This document shows positions 12,011 through 26,360 of a stretch of DNA of 64,000 bases, piece after piece. The notes beneath the pieces are model-generated. The model had not been told where the DNA came from. It did not search any database and saw nothing but the letters and a program-made list of their open reading frames with translations. Origin of the DNA: Heterobilharzia americana (taxonomy: Eukaryota; Platyhelminthes; Trematoda; Strigeidida; Schistosomatidae); the NCBI GenBank assembly GCA_944470555.2, contig OX104129.1:46533998-46597997 (forward strand). Reading direction: 5' to 3'. The stretch's first letter is position 1. Each line of letters begins with the position of its first letter. Made by a program: the position numbers and the translations under genes.

Positions 12011-15000
12011 TGATGTTCAATTAAAATCGCAACTTCCAGGAGCTATGAGTATCGAAAAAGAAGAGTGATAACACTGGATTTACAGAGAACGATATTTCTT
12101 ATTTAAGAGGTTTATATAATAAAGACATAAACCCTGTCATTTTACATAATCCATAGAAAATTATCACTACTAAATAATTGCAACTGATTAAAAAGCGTAT
12201 TCCTTTTATTCACAGAGCGAACTATGAAATACATAGGCTAGAACACTGTCGCGTACATCAAAAAATGGAAGTGAATTTTTAGATTACTGATAAGGTAACC
12301 TGGAATTGAAAAATGATTGTCAAGAAGGAATCGCATGTGTTCTGTGAAATCAACTCGAAGTCCTTATGACTATTGACTTATCAATCTTTACATAGTACTA
12401 TATAAAGAGACGTAATCATATAGACGTGCAAACGGTTACAAAATAAATACTTAGACTCAGTGATACTCTGAAAATTACATAGCATTAACTGAAAAGTAGC
12501 CGAAGTATGTGAAATAGCTGTCTTAGTGATCCAAACATTTTTGAAATAAGGTAAACAATGGAAATGTGACCAAATAATTTAATCGACTTGACAAGCATTT
12601 TATATTACATTCGTAAGATTATTCTTCTTAAGGATCACACCATCTGATAAAAACATCGAAAATTTACGCATTTTCATGAACCAATCACTAAGTTAATGTA
12701 CCCAAAATCCATAGAGGAGAAATTCTAGATGCTACTTGTAGAATAGCAAATAACTGTGGTATTATTTTAGCTTTATTAACAGTTTTTTTCTTAATCCTAT
12801 GAATCTGAACATAAAACAATAATGGAACTTATATGAACAGTATCTTCATGCTGACAGACGTGTTTCGGTCAATCATAATTATAGATGTAATAAAGTTATA
12901 GTGTGCAAAAAAATTGACGAAATCTTTGTAAGAACCCATATATCCCTGAATCCTTTAACAACTAGTCATCTCACTTGCAAGTTTCGAGAGGAAGAACTTG
13001 AACCAAAGTGTAAACATCAAGTTAGTTGAAGAAATAAAATATCAATCGCACATTTTAATCTAGAAAGGTCTGGAAAAAGCCAAGGTCAGTGTGAATGTAT
13101 ATAAACCACTGAATTTTTCATATAGTTGTTGACGTTTGAATCTATCTACTGTCTTCCTACCGCCTTTTCTATCTTTCAAGAAAATGAGTGACCACCATAG
13201 GGCGGAATCTCAATGTTATCGTCTAGGCATCCGCATATATAGTAGTAATCACAAGTGACAACATCGAGTTATAGAAACAATGAACTTACTATAGGCCATT
13301 CGCACAACGAAGATACAATTTGGAAGTGTGTTTTATAGTAAAACCCTCGCATTTGCTTAAGTGGTGACTGTACTTGCTCGACTATAATGTCGACAAAAGA
13401 TATATTTCCTTCAAGTAAGACATTTCAGTTACTCATTCAAAAGGACTATCATAAGACATTTTTGAGATCAGAGGGTTCGGGGATGAAATAACCTACAGTT
13501 CTGAAGTCGCATCTATCTTGAGTGATTGCAAGAGTGCAACACGAATTTTAATACTTTTCAATCTTTTTATTTCGTAACCTATCGACGTTCCGATGTGTAT
13601 GATGTAATTCCTGTGCACTAGTAATTAATTTAAAAGGAGATCTTGGGTAGTGCTACAAAGCGAACCACTGTTACCTTGTTCAGAGGGCACATCACTCGAT
13701 AAAATGTATTTATTCACTGCACAGTGTTAAGTATAATATATTTTACAAAACGTTCAATAAGATAATTAACAGAAGTTGCGTTAATAAACTGAATTTCCGT
13801 CAGACTATTTTGGCTTAGAATCAGCTAGTTTTAAAATGATTAGCCCTAGTATGCTATGAAATTTGGAATAATGTTCATGCTGACACAGTTGTGGAGTCAA
13901 GTAATGAAATTATAGAATCAAGCAAAGTGGTTATATTAAGAACTGTCCTACGCGGATATCGAGATCAAGATATTAGTGCTTCTTTGTCGAATCAAAACAA
14001 TTAATCCGACTTAAATAATTTGATAACTCACTCATCATATGCGAAAAACTTCAAAACTGTAAGTAGACATAAGGGTTCAATAAAAGCAGTATCTCTAATA
14101 ATAAAGCTACTCTAAAATGACTGAAAACAGAAGCTTCAGTTTGAGATGCTATCCATAACACAACACTGTTTTGCTGCTGCATATTTCATAAAATAGACAG
14201 TATGAATGCATGATATATCTAGTACACAGATAACGTGATAGCCATTTTCATTATTCCCTCACTCACAATTCCCTGAATATTATGTGTGTATATGATAGTT
14301 ATTTCCATAAGACATAAAAGTAATTTAACGAACACTTCAAAGGTACACCGTTCATCTATATGGACAGTGAATATACTTGATCTAGATACTTCTATCTTGA
14401 CTTTAATTGACGCCAAGTTTACTCACTGTTTTTTCCCAAATATCTTCTAAAATTATTTTCAACACTTGAGCTATAGAGAGAGACCTATTCAGAGTGAAAT
14501 TACAAGCTTTTGTATTGCTTCGTAAACACTTATGTACAAATGTTCGCAAATTATGTATGTATATTATTTGCAATAAACACAAGTGAAATCATTAAACGAA
14601 TGTAGTGGACTGTCGATAAGTGTTTAATATTTCACAACTGAATAACCCGCGAATCATTACCGTGAGAGATTATCTGCTTATATGATACTACTCCATCAAG
14701 ACTAAATGCTTCAGCTTATTTATTATTCCAGAAGTCATGTGGACGAATGTTTAGCATTTAACTTCATTCTAGGGGCCATTCGTGTTGACACCCACCCTAA
14801 AATGAGAAAATTTTTCATCAACTTAAAACGATCTTTAATTTTTGAACATCCTTTTTTGAACTATCTTTTTAATACGAGTATCTATTATTGCTTAGTGTTA
14901 AGCGGAATTCAATTATTTCCGTTTGCATGTGAAGTGTAGGAGAACATTTTGTCAAAACTAAACAACCTATAAGCCTAAAATGTTTCTTATTAATTTGCAA

Positions 15001-18000
15001 ATTAAAATTTTTCCGGGAATCGATAGTTCGAATTCTGCCATGGTACTATCAGTTACCGGCACCTAGTGTCGACAACAACGACCTGGTGAACCATTACTAT
15101 TTCTGAGTTTGAACAAAAATACTAACTAAAAATCAGCAATTTTCTTTCAAAACCAGCCACTCGAACCTAGCTGCCTTGGTATTTCTGCACTACATGGTAC
15201 TGGTAAAGAAATAGGATTTCAACAGGGAATTTAAGTGGTGGTTGTTTGCCTGTAAAACGTTCACTTGTAACTGCGTTATTGAACGTGAAACAGTTGCTTT
15301 CCTAAGAAACAGTTAAACAGTACCTTGTCATAGCATTTTGCAAATCTACCACAAACTAAAATGAATAAAAATTATTTTCTGTTGAAAATAAGTATTTCAG
15401 CTTCTTATCTATGAATTCTGGACTGTAGTAAGCCCTTCAACCTGACAAATTATGGTAAGTTGACTACAAGAGTCACAACAGTCAAACAATCCAGATGTTT
15501 TGACGACTTATATGCTACCTTTCAGTGAACTAGTAGATGGAGTGGTTTTTAAAAGAAGTATAAAACAACGGAAACTCTGGAAACCCCATGTGAAATACGC
15601 ACACATCCTATTCAGTACAGTTCGAATGAATATTGAATAGATAAGGACGAGAAAGCTAAACATACTCCGCATAAAATATCTGTGATAACCGAGATAAGAG
15701 GACCCTACTAAAGCAGTGAGATACTTGGAGGGATAGGAATAACAATAGTTTTTACTCAAACCTGATACTTCAGGGAGCTTCAAAAATCAGAGGACAAAGA
15801 CTGGCCTGTGTCTGAAAGGAAAATACTTTATCTATCAGAAAAACGTCGTTTATATACGACTTCTCCTCAGAAAATTAAGCCACTAGTTAACAAGAAGGAT
15901 ACTTGTTTCCGTTGGTCAGCCGAAGGAGAAAATTGTCCAATAAGGTTTTCCCTACCCACACGGTAAAGTGAAACAAACTTGAAGTCCAAAACTTCTACTT
16001 TAGCAGCTGATGACAGGAAGCTGGTTTCTTTTTAGGTAGTTTCCTACCAATATGTCTGTTTCTAAACAAACACCTGTGAAAGATTTTAAAATTATGATAT
16101 TCCTAGCATTATTCTCATTATTTTGATCCATGATCATCAAATATTCGTATTGTTCTGTTCAGAGGTATATGACTCCCACTTAAATCTTTTTTTAATAGCC
16201 GGAGTATTCAGTTTCTAAATGAGCCTAAATTTATCCGAGCTTTAAGCCATAGGTTAAAGATTATTTACTTGGTAGAGTTTTCAGTTAACTGATAAGTTTC
16301 AGGATCACAAAATGGTGAGTTTTCGTGGTTAACTCTTTCACATTATGCATGAGTCTGACTGGAAGTGTAAACATTAGATACTACACACAGAAATAGGCCT
16401 CCTTCGCATGGAATTGAAGAAACTGCCCCATGCCTCCATGTTTGTTTCTTGCTATGCAAATGTCTTTTTTAAAGTATGTACATGCTAATTGCTGTGAAAG
16501 AAAAAAAAGAATCAATGTCTGTTTTCAAATCCTGTTACATTATAAGCTTCACCTTCTAGTGATGATATTACCAGACTAAACGACACTTATCTCTGCTATT
16601 TAACTCGATAATTTGTTCTTTGGTCAGAACAAATTGGTCACTCAAACTCACAAAACAAATGTAGTCCTTATTTTCTGCTTGCTGTCATAAAAAATACTAT
16701 TTTACACAAAATGCTAAGAAAAATAATGAAAACTGGTTCATAAAATGCTTCTTATTTCATAAGAAAAGTAACAAGTTGCATACAGAATGACCCATATTGC
16801 ATATCGTTTAAGCAATAAGATGCGGTCTTTGAAGTATTAACTTGACCTAATTTTCAGTTTAATAGAGGACCAAGATAATACCATCTTTTATGTATTACAT
16901 TTTCCTGTAAAATGTTTTTATGAACTTGCGTCTTGAAGTAGTAAATATTGTAACCTAACCAAAGTAATTTTGAACTCGTGCGTTCATATGTGGGAAGAAG
17001 ATAAGTTAAATCTATAAGAAGCTCTAATTTGTCGTACCTTATTGATGATAGTCACACAGTGGTTTAAACGAATGTGTTCAAAGTGATTTCCAAAACTCAC
17101 ATAACCTTACCGACAGAGTTCGAACTGAGACAATAAAAATTCTAATGAACAACTCAAAGCTTTGTATTCAAAATAAATCTGTGTAACGTTTATTCCGTCT
17201 TGGTTAGAAAAGTAATAATAAATTACCTTAAATAAAATGATCAAACTCTTTGAGAAATGTTAACATAAACTCTACAGTCCGTGATTCATTTGCATATCAT
17301 TCATCTTATTTAAGATTTACCGCCCTATGCGTGTCAGCTAATCAGATTCAGATTATATGAATAGTTGAGCTTTACTGGTTGTTTGCATGGATACATGACT
17401 GATAAGCTTGACTCTAAACAAATGAAAAGACCGTCCTATATGTAGATTAATTTCATGTGTTGGGTGGAAGCTACATATCAGCCTGAGCGGTTTCTAACTA
17501 CTTAAGTTATACAGTAGTTTAGTGAATAGCCCTACTAAACGATTTTTAAAATGCTTTTCTTCATCTTTTTATTTTTTTCTATCTTTTCATACCACCACTA
17601 TGTTCACCTTTGAACTTTATTCACCAGCCGTTTTCATCACACAATATTACTCAACTCTATGAAGCCTTTCAAGATCTGACTTGATATATTCACCTGAAAA
17701 CTTATTAGCATTATCATCCTAAACTCAAAATATGTATAATTCATTGAGCTACCTCTACTTTCATTATTTTAAAGTGCATAATCGCATCCCAGTTATCATT
17801 GACCCACAGATTACCTTGACAACCTCATATTACATACCCTAAGATTTATATAAATGTTGGAAGCTAAGTATATTAGGGTGAAGCCTTAGATCTGACTGAA
17901 AACAGTACTGTTTACTTGCATGACTTGTTAAAGAAATAGGTATTAGCAACTATTGCAGGAAAAGAATGAACTAGACAACATAACATTGGTCAATCTTCAG

Positions 18001-18054
18001 TGAAAAACTAGCATATCCAATCTAGTTTTACAGAAGGTAGATGTAAGTGGTGGT
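12011..18054. other. AT-rich DNA, nothing assigned
   Basis: About 6 kb with only background open frames. The longest, 14706-14939 (+, ATG start) and 15508-15783 (-), show no domain or credible splice context. A trace around 15.0-15.2 kb is less AT-rich but I could not classify it. Confidence 0.45.
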
Positions 18055-18190
18055 GCTGCTAACTCTGATTTGAATCTCATAAGGCACGTCACATCTCCTC
18101 CAGCTGCAGATACGCCCCACTAACAATTGCTGACAAACGCGTGAACCAGGCTCACGGCTTCTTGCCTAATGCTTCCAACCAACTAACATC
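18055..18190. repeat. SINE-like dispersed repeat fragment
   Basis: A locally GC-richer stretch. On the minus strand it reads GAGATTCAAATCAGAG (B-box-like) preceded by GTATCTGCAGCTGGAGGAGA, with GGAAGCATTAGGCAAGAAGC at the far end. The last string is a weak relative of the core shared by the 4.6 and 11.9 kb fragments. Most diverged of the set. Confidence 0.35.
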
Positions 18191-21100
18191 TGCACCACTG
18201 TTAAGATTCTCTCAGCTTTATGGCTATATTGTGGAATATTGAATAGAATTCGGTCAACACTCAGGACCAGACAACATGAAATTATTTGCTCTATGGCGAC
18301 TAGTCGATGTATTTAATTATTACAGTTGAACAAGCTTGACTTTCATTCTGCCAATAATTAATGGTAAGCGCTTTTTAAACTGCATTCTATTAACAAAATT
18401 GACCCAGTACCGCAATGTATTCAACTTTTGACTGCATAACACGAAACGTTAGACAACTGAAAGTTTACATCAAAAGTGAAACTATATATGTTGCTGACAC
18501 TGTTGAGAATATCAGAATGTCTGTTTCTGCGTTCTAACATTTTTTGAGATTCCCTTGGTGATAATTATATTGCATCATTGTCTTCTGCGGAAAACGCATG
18601 TGGAATAACATCATAGTGATTCGATCATTCTCTTACATTACAATATGATGTTAATTACATTTCATTAAAAAAGTTTTTAGACATAACGAAGTCCATTCCA
18701 ATTAGTGTGAACAAGTTTGAGTTCGTCAGTCATCGAGATTTACAAATATTAAGGAAAAAGGAAGGGTATAAAAAGAAACTGATATTAGTAGCAGGTGGTG
18801 CTATTCAATGAAATTCTTTGGAAAATAAGATAAATAAATGAGGTGAAATTTAAGCAGTGCAGCAGTTCAACAAAGTAATTTTCTGAGTATTGACTGATAG
18901 AATCGACGATCTTATGCTTGTCTCTCTGTTGCAGCATGTAAATATCGCTAGTCATTAAAAATCTATCACTCACAGCCTAGATCATAATATCAACTTACAC
19001 CTTATTAACCCTTATCTTACCTTTTCAAACTATAACACTCAAGAGGTTCCCATTTATTCGGATTCAACCAAAGTACCTACTTATTTATAACTTGGCACGT
19101 GTAGAACGTGTTCAACAGCTACAAAATTGCAAGTTAGGATGTAAGTCAATATTTTCGTCTTTTAAGATGACAATTTTACATACAACTCACTATGCCGTTT
19201 TTGGCACCAAACTATGCCTGCGATCAAGAGCCCATCACTTTACTCTGTCATGTCAGGTGAAATATATGTTTTATATTTAGTTTAATACTTATGGGTAAAC
19301 GAAGTTAACTCAAACGGTTCGGTCAATCTATTCGGGCAGTTATTATAAGACAAAAGCAGCCATATAAGGGTCAATTAAAATATGTCACTGAGACATATGA
19401 AAACAATATGTTTCACTGTAACTAATCACCAATGTCCTTTTAAAATAAAATCTGAAACAGATCATAACAGCTAACATGTTATTCTAAATTCAATAGTAGC
19501 ATAACATTTTTTAGCTGCGGAAAATTCACCTACAAAAGAAATTGCTTTATCGTCTCTGCTTGCAGGTGCCATTTTGATAAGAACCTTCTGCAGGTATTCT
19601 ATATTTGCCATAGTCAGCCGTTCATACAAACTCTTTTACCTGTCTGTTCAGTCATTAAAGAAACTAATTAAATCTCATTTTAAATTAAGTACATATCTGC
19701 TGCATAAAATTTCTCACTATATCTGCATTATTTTATGGAGTGATTGTTACTGGAGGATTTCATTAATTCATTCATATTTGGGGGGATGGCGTTGATGATT
19801 GGGTTTAAAGTGTGTTACTTCCGTCTGGTAAGTTTGACATGATAAGGAATTTAATTTATAGCGAAATCTGCCCCAGTACTCTGCCAAATGTCCTTGTTTG
19901 ATGTTACTGCTGAAAATAATGGAATATGTTCTTCTTAGTTATCACTATCTCTGATTATTATAACCAACATTCCATTGTTCTTTTTCTCTTTTGATGCGCA
20001 TTAAGAAGTTTCAAAGCCCAAGGAATTTTGATTACTTTAGACTGCAAACGTTGAAGTCTGCATTCAACCTTCCAGCAGACTAGATGTAAGGCAACACCAT
20101 CTCAAATACATACAACTGTCATGCTGAAAAGAATTTTAAGGCAGCTTATTTAGCATAGAATGAGAAAGAAAACGCCCTGGATAAAGCATGAATGTTTACA
20201 GTTTTAATGGAGCAAGTAACTCAGACAGTTACTGGTGGCAATATAAGACCCATTTATTACTTGAAAAGAGATGTAGATAGATCTGTTGTGAAAATTTCAT
20301 ATTTTTCCAGTTGCTTGTTGGTAAAAAAAGATTGGATTTGTTAGCGTGTTGTTCCAGAATGAGTTATGTAAAACCAAAATTTAATATGCTATCAACCATT
20401 TTCAGAAAAACCTTACCCTACTCTTTTAAATCAGAAATATGGAAACCATGTTTATCAAGTAAGCTCATTGTGATTGAAAATACAATTTCTCTATCAAATA
20501 TATAAAAGTAAATCTTTCAACACCATTGATATTAAAATATGAATGATCAGAATGAATAAAATCCGATCCATTGTCATAGCTTGTTGTTTGTGTGCCTATT
20601 TCCATGTCATATGGTATAATGAGGAGAATAAAACCTAGTTGGTCCATTCATTATTAGTTAAATATACTTCAAAACTTGTTGTTGGAGAAGTGAAGTAGAG
20701 ATTAACTCATAATTATAAAAGTATTTTTAAGTATATCTCTAAGATACACCATCCACTTTGGGTCAGTAAGCATTTTATAGTAACCAAGTCGATGGATATA
20801 TGGAATGAAAATGGTTTTGCGGAAAGTAATCCAAGATTAGTATTTTTTTCCCCTAGAAAAATGGAAAAACTATCCATCTAATAAACTGAAGAGAAAAATT
20901 CTTTCTCATAAGGAGACAATCCATTTTAAACAATCCAAAGTGTAGGAATTCATCATTTAATTCATTGGGTCAATCTTCATTCATGAAATGTTTTCGAAAC
21001 ATAACTTGAAAAGGTTTTAATGATTAATTCTTTCAGCTGAATAGGTAAACTCGTAGCCCTGAAGGAGTTTTTGACCACCCTGCGCAATATTTGATGGAAA

Positions 21101-24100
21101 CAGAATTTAAATTCTTCGTAATAATTAAGCAGCATCCAGAAGATCCGTTTATCCATTGTGCATTGAAAGTCGTATGCCATAAAGTGAAAACAAAATGGAA
21201 GATTTGCTGAAGTCCTTAAATTATATGTAACTGACCATCTGTATGTTGGTATTGTATTCGAATTGAGTTTCTAGTTAGGTTTTTGAATCTAACAACGTCA
21301 TTCCATAATCTTTCCCTCAGTTTTTGACGGCAAAAACCTAGGTGAGTAGTCATTGTGTAAAAAGATTTATTGAAGTACTTCTTCTAGTCATTTGGAAGTG
21401 TTATTTGTACCAAGCATTCAGAAACCAAAAAAAGTGTTTTTTTCTTTTTAAGCCAAGTAGATCCAGTACTCAGATTTCCAAAACACCCATTTAACATATT
21501 CAGGCTATGACTTCATATAGAATCGCTGGACGTTCTTCACTACTGTCATGCAAATTATTCTTGAACACAGCATACATTCAATGGATGATCAGAACTTGAG
21601 AGAATACGTACTTTTTTACCTTCATAGAAGTCATTTTTGCCACAGAATTTGAAACGAGCAAGAACAACAATGGATCTTTGCAAGTGACCGATATTCTGTC
21701 TTTTTTAATGAATTAAAGTATGCCAGATTTTCAGTAAACCATTTTTTGTGATATTCAAGGTTGTATACAGTTGACGAGATACCACCGAAATAAAATGGAT
21801 CCGCTTTGTCTTGTCCTTATTGTTATCCACGTTGTCTTCATATTCAGAAACAGGAACTCATTCACGAAACTGTCACACAATATGGAAATATGCTTATGTT
21901 AATAAATACTGAATTCTCTAACAGATTTAACCACCGTCAACTGGTTTTTAATTTTTATAAAGCAACCACTGCATTCTATTCATTGGCCTTAAGCGAATCA
22001 ACAGAAACAAGAAGGCAAACGTGAAAAACCTTTTTTCATCTCAGTAAGTTAGTCATTTAGCACCAGATGATAATGACTGCTAAGAAAATTGAAAAATAGT
22101 CCTTTGAAAGGCAAAAATGCCTATACGGAGTTGTACTGTTGATATATGAGTGATATTTTCTTTGTCTTCATCAGTGTCCATCCAGTAGTTCATTTTGTTT
22201 ATGATAATAAAATTAATGAGAACGAATATCCGTACACGTTCACCGAAACTAACATCACTTACAATGGTCGTAACCGAAAACTGATGACAGTGAAGGACAA
22301 GCCTACGTTTATGACATTACAATTCAAGGGAGAAGCTTCAAATGATATCTTATCCTGATGTTTAGCTAGAGCAGGTAACACAGAGTTTTGCGTAGGTCGT
22401 CTTTGCATATCTTTCAGTAGTCACCCGACACTCAATCCTAGATTAAAAACTAGCCTGCCTAGTCCTAGTTTTTTATCTTATATATTTCAATATAATTGTT
22501 TGTATGCAACAAGTTACACAGGACATACGATTACTTGGGTGCATCTCCGAATACCACAGCATTTACCAGCTTGGTTTGGAAGACGAGAAATAAAAGTGGT
22601 GAAAAAGTTTCGTCCTAGCGCACCTGGCAAATACCGAGCATCACACGGATGTTAACAAAGTTTTCAGTCTTAGACTTAATGTGTCAAAAGCAATATCACA
22701 TAAAGCTTGATGACTTCCATTCAACATAAATGAGAGTATTACAATAAAACTGATGAGATCTGAAGTTTGCATTCAGTAAGATCATGCTCAAACATTATTT
22801 CTTCCTTAGCCTTCAATCATGTAAAGGCCATCTCTGTCTTCTTTTTTCATTGTCATTTTATTTACCACCACATCATTCATTTTTGAATGTATCATCCTAA
22901 TATTAGGAAATGTACAACGAGAGATCCGTTTCCTTACAGTCCCTAAAGCACACTCCATTTTCAAAATGTATTTGCCCCTACCTTAATTTGTTTTTACGTT
23001 GTACAAATGCGTGTTATAATTGAATAATCTGATGAGAATTTTATGAATACTCCTGGTTCAAGTTCAGACTGTTGTTTCTTAATAAAGTATCCTACTGAAA
23101 TGCTGAACATCAGTGTTAAAAATAGGCAGACACGTTGGCGGATGCATTGCGTCATCATTTGGGTTAGTGAAACTGCAACTTTTAAAAGCATTCACTTGCA
23201 ACTCACGCTCTTTATCTCGATCCAGAATAAATATGCAAACATTTGGAATAAACAAAAAATAACAAAAATATCCCCCACCTACATCATGAAGGAATATTGT
23301 CAGTTTACTTTATTCAAACTTTTGTAAACTCGACAAAAGGTATGTTCTAATTTTATTATTTCTGCGTAATTTTAGGTAGTCAGTAGCTGAGGAGAGACCT
23401 AAAAACAGGACAAGCTTCTCTAATCATGCAAACGGGTATTTTCGCCTTGAGGAAAATGTTCAGAGAAGAGATTGGTTACAAATGAAGTCATGTATAGTTC
23501 TTCAAATTTAGCGACATACTTCTGTGAGACTCAAACATTCACGACTTTTCGGGCTGGTCCAAGATTTCTTAAAACTCACTGAGGCTTTTTGACATACACT
23601 CTTTAGTGAAGCAACTAAACAAGTGCTTAAAATACGATGTCAGCTTTTTATTAGAAACATAACAGCAAATTCATTTAAATGGATAGAAACAAGTTACTTA
23701 TGTAAATCCAAAATGACAGCTCAGGGTATAAACATCTGGACATCATTTTTAAGTAGAATGTATGACACCTGCAATCATCACATTTGGGAAGATCATTACT
23801 ATCTGAAGATAAACGGCTGCCCCGTAGACAGTGGAAAAGGTTACGTTGTTAGCCTGTCGACTAAAACATGTAAATTACTGCCTGTGATTATGCGGAAAAC
23901 AATGATTGTACAAAACATATTTATGAAGCCTTATAGCTAAAGTTATCTTGAACGTACTTTTTAAGAATTGGCATTGCTAGCTTGATGAATAATGAGTAAC
24001 AACTCATGAATATTTACTTGAAAACATTATTTCTAACAGAAATTATTCAGTAAACAGATCGAATGTTCAAAGCTTATTACACATCAGTATGAAAAATATT

Positions 24101-24595
24101 TATCTAGAGGTGGGAATGTCATTTACGTTTGGTTTGTCTAAGGCCAGAAATCTTCTGAATTTTCCAAACTCTAAAGGTTAAATTTTATGAGATTTCAGTT
24201 GTTCAGATTGTTCAGGTGATTCACTTGAAATCTGAGTGAGTTGACATCAGTGTACACATGGAACGTAACCATGAGGATTAGAAACTGGATTGGATAAATG
24301 TGCTTTACTAGCAGGCATCAGTTTTCAAGCAGCAAGTCAGTTATAACTTTGATAACAAAATCACACTCCCAGACCACAAAAATGCACCTTATTACCCCTA
24401 TCACTTGTGTAAAAAATAATAAGATATCTACGTTGATAATCTAGAAATAAGTAGCTTTCCAAACACCTCATGTTTGGGAAATACTTTCGTATAGATAGGT
24501 TAAATGCTTGAATATTTCAATGAAAGAAACTAAGAAAAATAATTCGAAATAGATGGAAAAAATAAGTAAATTATCAAATAGTGGAGAATATTTGT
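18191..24595. other. AT-rich DNA, nothing assigned
   Basis: Background open frames only. The longest are 21806-22024 (+), 22146-22358 (+) and 23623-23940 (+, 105 codons). They have ordinary AT-driven composition and no motif that I recognise. Host exons could be hidden here but cannot be supported. Confidence 0.4.
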
Positions 24596-24615
24596 AGCTC
24601 AGCTGGATGGTCCTG

Positions 24616-24645
24616 GTTGTATTGTGTTCTCTGAGTTGGGTTGTT
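24616..24645 (+). repeat. Inverted repeat, left arm
   Basis: It is the reverse complement of 25029-25058 at 29 of 30 positions (one T/C difference in the middle). The arms are 383 bp apart and enclose the Penelope-like endonuclease tail. Confidence 0.85.
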
Positions 24646-25028
24646 CAGTGCCTGTGGATAATTATGGACATGAATTTACTTTCGACAAGGTAGAAGTTTT
24701 AAACAAAGGAAACACAAAAATATCAGAGAATTCCTAGAAGCTTGGCATTCAGGTGGGTCAACAGTCAACAGATGTATAGACATAGACTCAATCTACTAAC
24801 CATTAAGAAAGATGAAGAGGGACAGAAAGGTCAGAGGTCAAGTAGAGAGACAGCCAACAGGATAACCTATACGGTCGATGACACAACAATCAAAGGAAAC
24901 AACCAATCATATACTGCTTCGTCAAGGCAAGCTACTAAATCACTCAGCGAGAGATACTGACAGCTCACTTCATACTGAAGTTAGTGCTGGTAATGTCGTC
25001 TAGAAGGACGATAAAAACTTCACGATTA

Positions 25029-25058
25029 AACAACCCAGCTCAGAGAACACAATACAAC
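25029..25058 (-). repeat. Inverted repeat, right arm
   Basis: Partner of 24616-24645. It lies about 70 bp after the last codon of the Lys/Arg/Ser-rich tail of the Penelope-like fragment. Confidence 0.85.
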
Positions 25059-25814
25059 TAAGATAATTATAAGTTTTTTCTACATCTGAATGTGAGAATT
25101 TTCAGGGTGAAGTCAACTGATCAACCCTTCTTTTTTTGAATAACGTTTTACGATAATTGAGAAGATTATTGAAACAGAGATCTCTGAAAGATGATTTCTT
25201 AGTGATTTCATAACATAACCTAACAGGTTTGACTATACCCACTATATAAGCGTTAAAATACACTTGGCTAAATCATTTCATTGTGGCAGAGAGAAAATGG
25301 TAGACACTTATCATCTTGGACCTACTGTTGACTGGAGTAAAGAACGAATATACGAAAACGAATTTGTAAGAAATCTACTTGGAACTGACGGTTTCCAAAA
25401 TTCTACTGCTATTGTTCAGTGCAAACACAAACAGGCATCCACAAAGTAGGTATATATTAGGAGGTATAAATGTGTATACAAACGATAAAGTACGGATGAA
25501 GTCGAACTTCTGACTAAAAATAGTGTACAACACGTATCCGATGAATTTCAAAAATACATACAGAAACCAAGCCTATTCCTCATTAAATAAACCCACACAC
25601 AAACACGGTGAATTGAATGTCATGATTGAAGTCAACTTTCGACAAGTCAAACGTCATCGTTGCAGAAAAGTAACATTAGGTTATAGTGTAAACCGTAGCA
25701 CTAAATGAACAATCAAGTCTCAAAACTGTACGTTTATTACTTTAGAAGTAATTCCGGAATAATAAACTTATCCAGCAGGGATCTAAGGATATAAGCGTAA
25801 AGTCTGAGTACTGT
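25059..25814. other. AT-rich spacer between two Penelope-like pieces
   Basis: Two short plus-strand frames (25264-25449 and 25523-25708) are somewhat Lys/Asn/His-rich but show no recognisable motif. If the two Penelope-like pieces belonged to one element, this would be an insertion or an unrecognised linker. Confidence 0.35.
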
Positions 25815-26360
25815 GGTAGAAAGTACTGTAGATGATAGTTAATAATTACTAACCCTTCTTTCATATGTTTCAATTCCTTGTTTGAGTCTCTGTAATGACT
25901 GGTGAGTTTTCCAGCTTTATCACTTAGACATTTGACTAATCACATCATCACTGACATTGGCAAGATGACTTGAAGTCTAGAAACCTGTTAGAATGTGTCA
26001 GTTTCCCGTACACGGTAGTATCCAGACCACCATCTGTTCTTCGTTTTATTCTACAATCCAACACATACAATTCCCCTTGTTCATTTTCTACCTCATAAAT
26101 ATATTGAATTATGTCCAGTACTGAGTTTACATGTGCGATGAAAACGTTGATATGTCCTGATGTCAACACATTAAATGTGTCACCCATATACTGCAGGATT
26201 ACACCTTCGTAAAGCCATTTCTTTCCAACTGTACCTAATTATATCTGCAACGATCAGTGATACTGATGATTCCATTACTACTTCTTGTGTTTTTCTAGGG
26301 AAAATAACTGCAGATGACTAGACGACAGTGCTTTGATAACTTCAATTAGTAAGCTCTTAC
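25815..26360 (-). mobile_element. Penelope-like reverse transcriptase fragment, motifs B to thumb
   Basis: In minus-strand order: QEVVMESSVSLIVADII (about 26300-26250) is a decayed RT motif B (family 'QG.AMGSP.sP..AdifM'). A frame change leads to LQYMGDTFNVL, the catalytic box, where the family has Y-V-D-D-T-F. Then come YVLDCRIKRRTDGGLDTTVY and GKLTHSNRFLDFKS, matching 'LPFLDv.i.r...g...tvYRKpTHt.ryl.f.S'. A second shift leads to a helix with HYRDSNKELKHMKEGL, matching the thumb. The first Asp of the box is Gly and the motif B glycines are Glu, so it cannot be active. Fingers and endonuclease are missing on this strand. Confidence 0.8.

Larger units (their letters stand above)
24596..25058 (+). 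mobile_element. Penelope-like element 3' fragment between inverted repeats
   Basis: Plus-strand translation gives HEFTFDKVEVLNKGNTK (from 24669), then after a frame change LEAWHSGGSTVNRCIDIDSI (from 24735). These match the end of the GIY-YIG endonuclease region of Penelope-like elements, where a His-rich 'H.FDfd.v.v....' segment is followed by 'EAWhs....iNR'. The GIY-YIG core itself is missing at the 5' side. The remainder to 24960 is a Lys/Arg/Ser-rich tail. A 30-bp inverted repeat with one mismatch bounds the piece at 24616-24645 and 25029-25058. This suggests terminal repeats of the element or a rearrangement. Confidence 0.62.

Noticed and set aside
23623..23940. A 105-codon plus-strand frame as a host gene
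   Set aside because: No recognisable domain, no ATG-linked signal and no splice context. AT-rich DNA yields frames of this length by chance.
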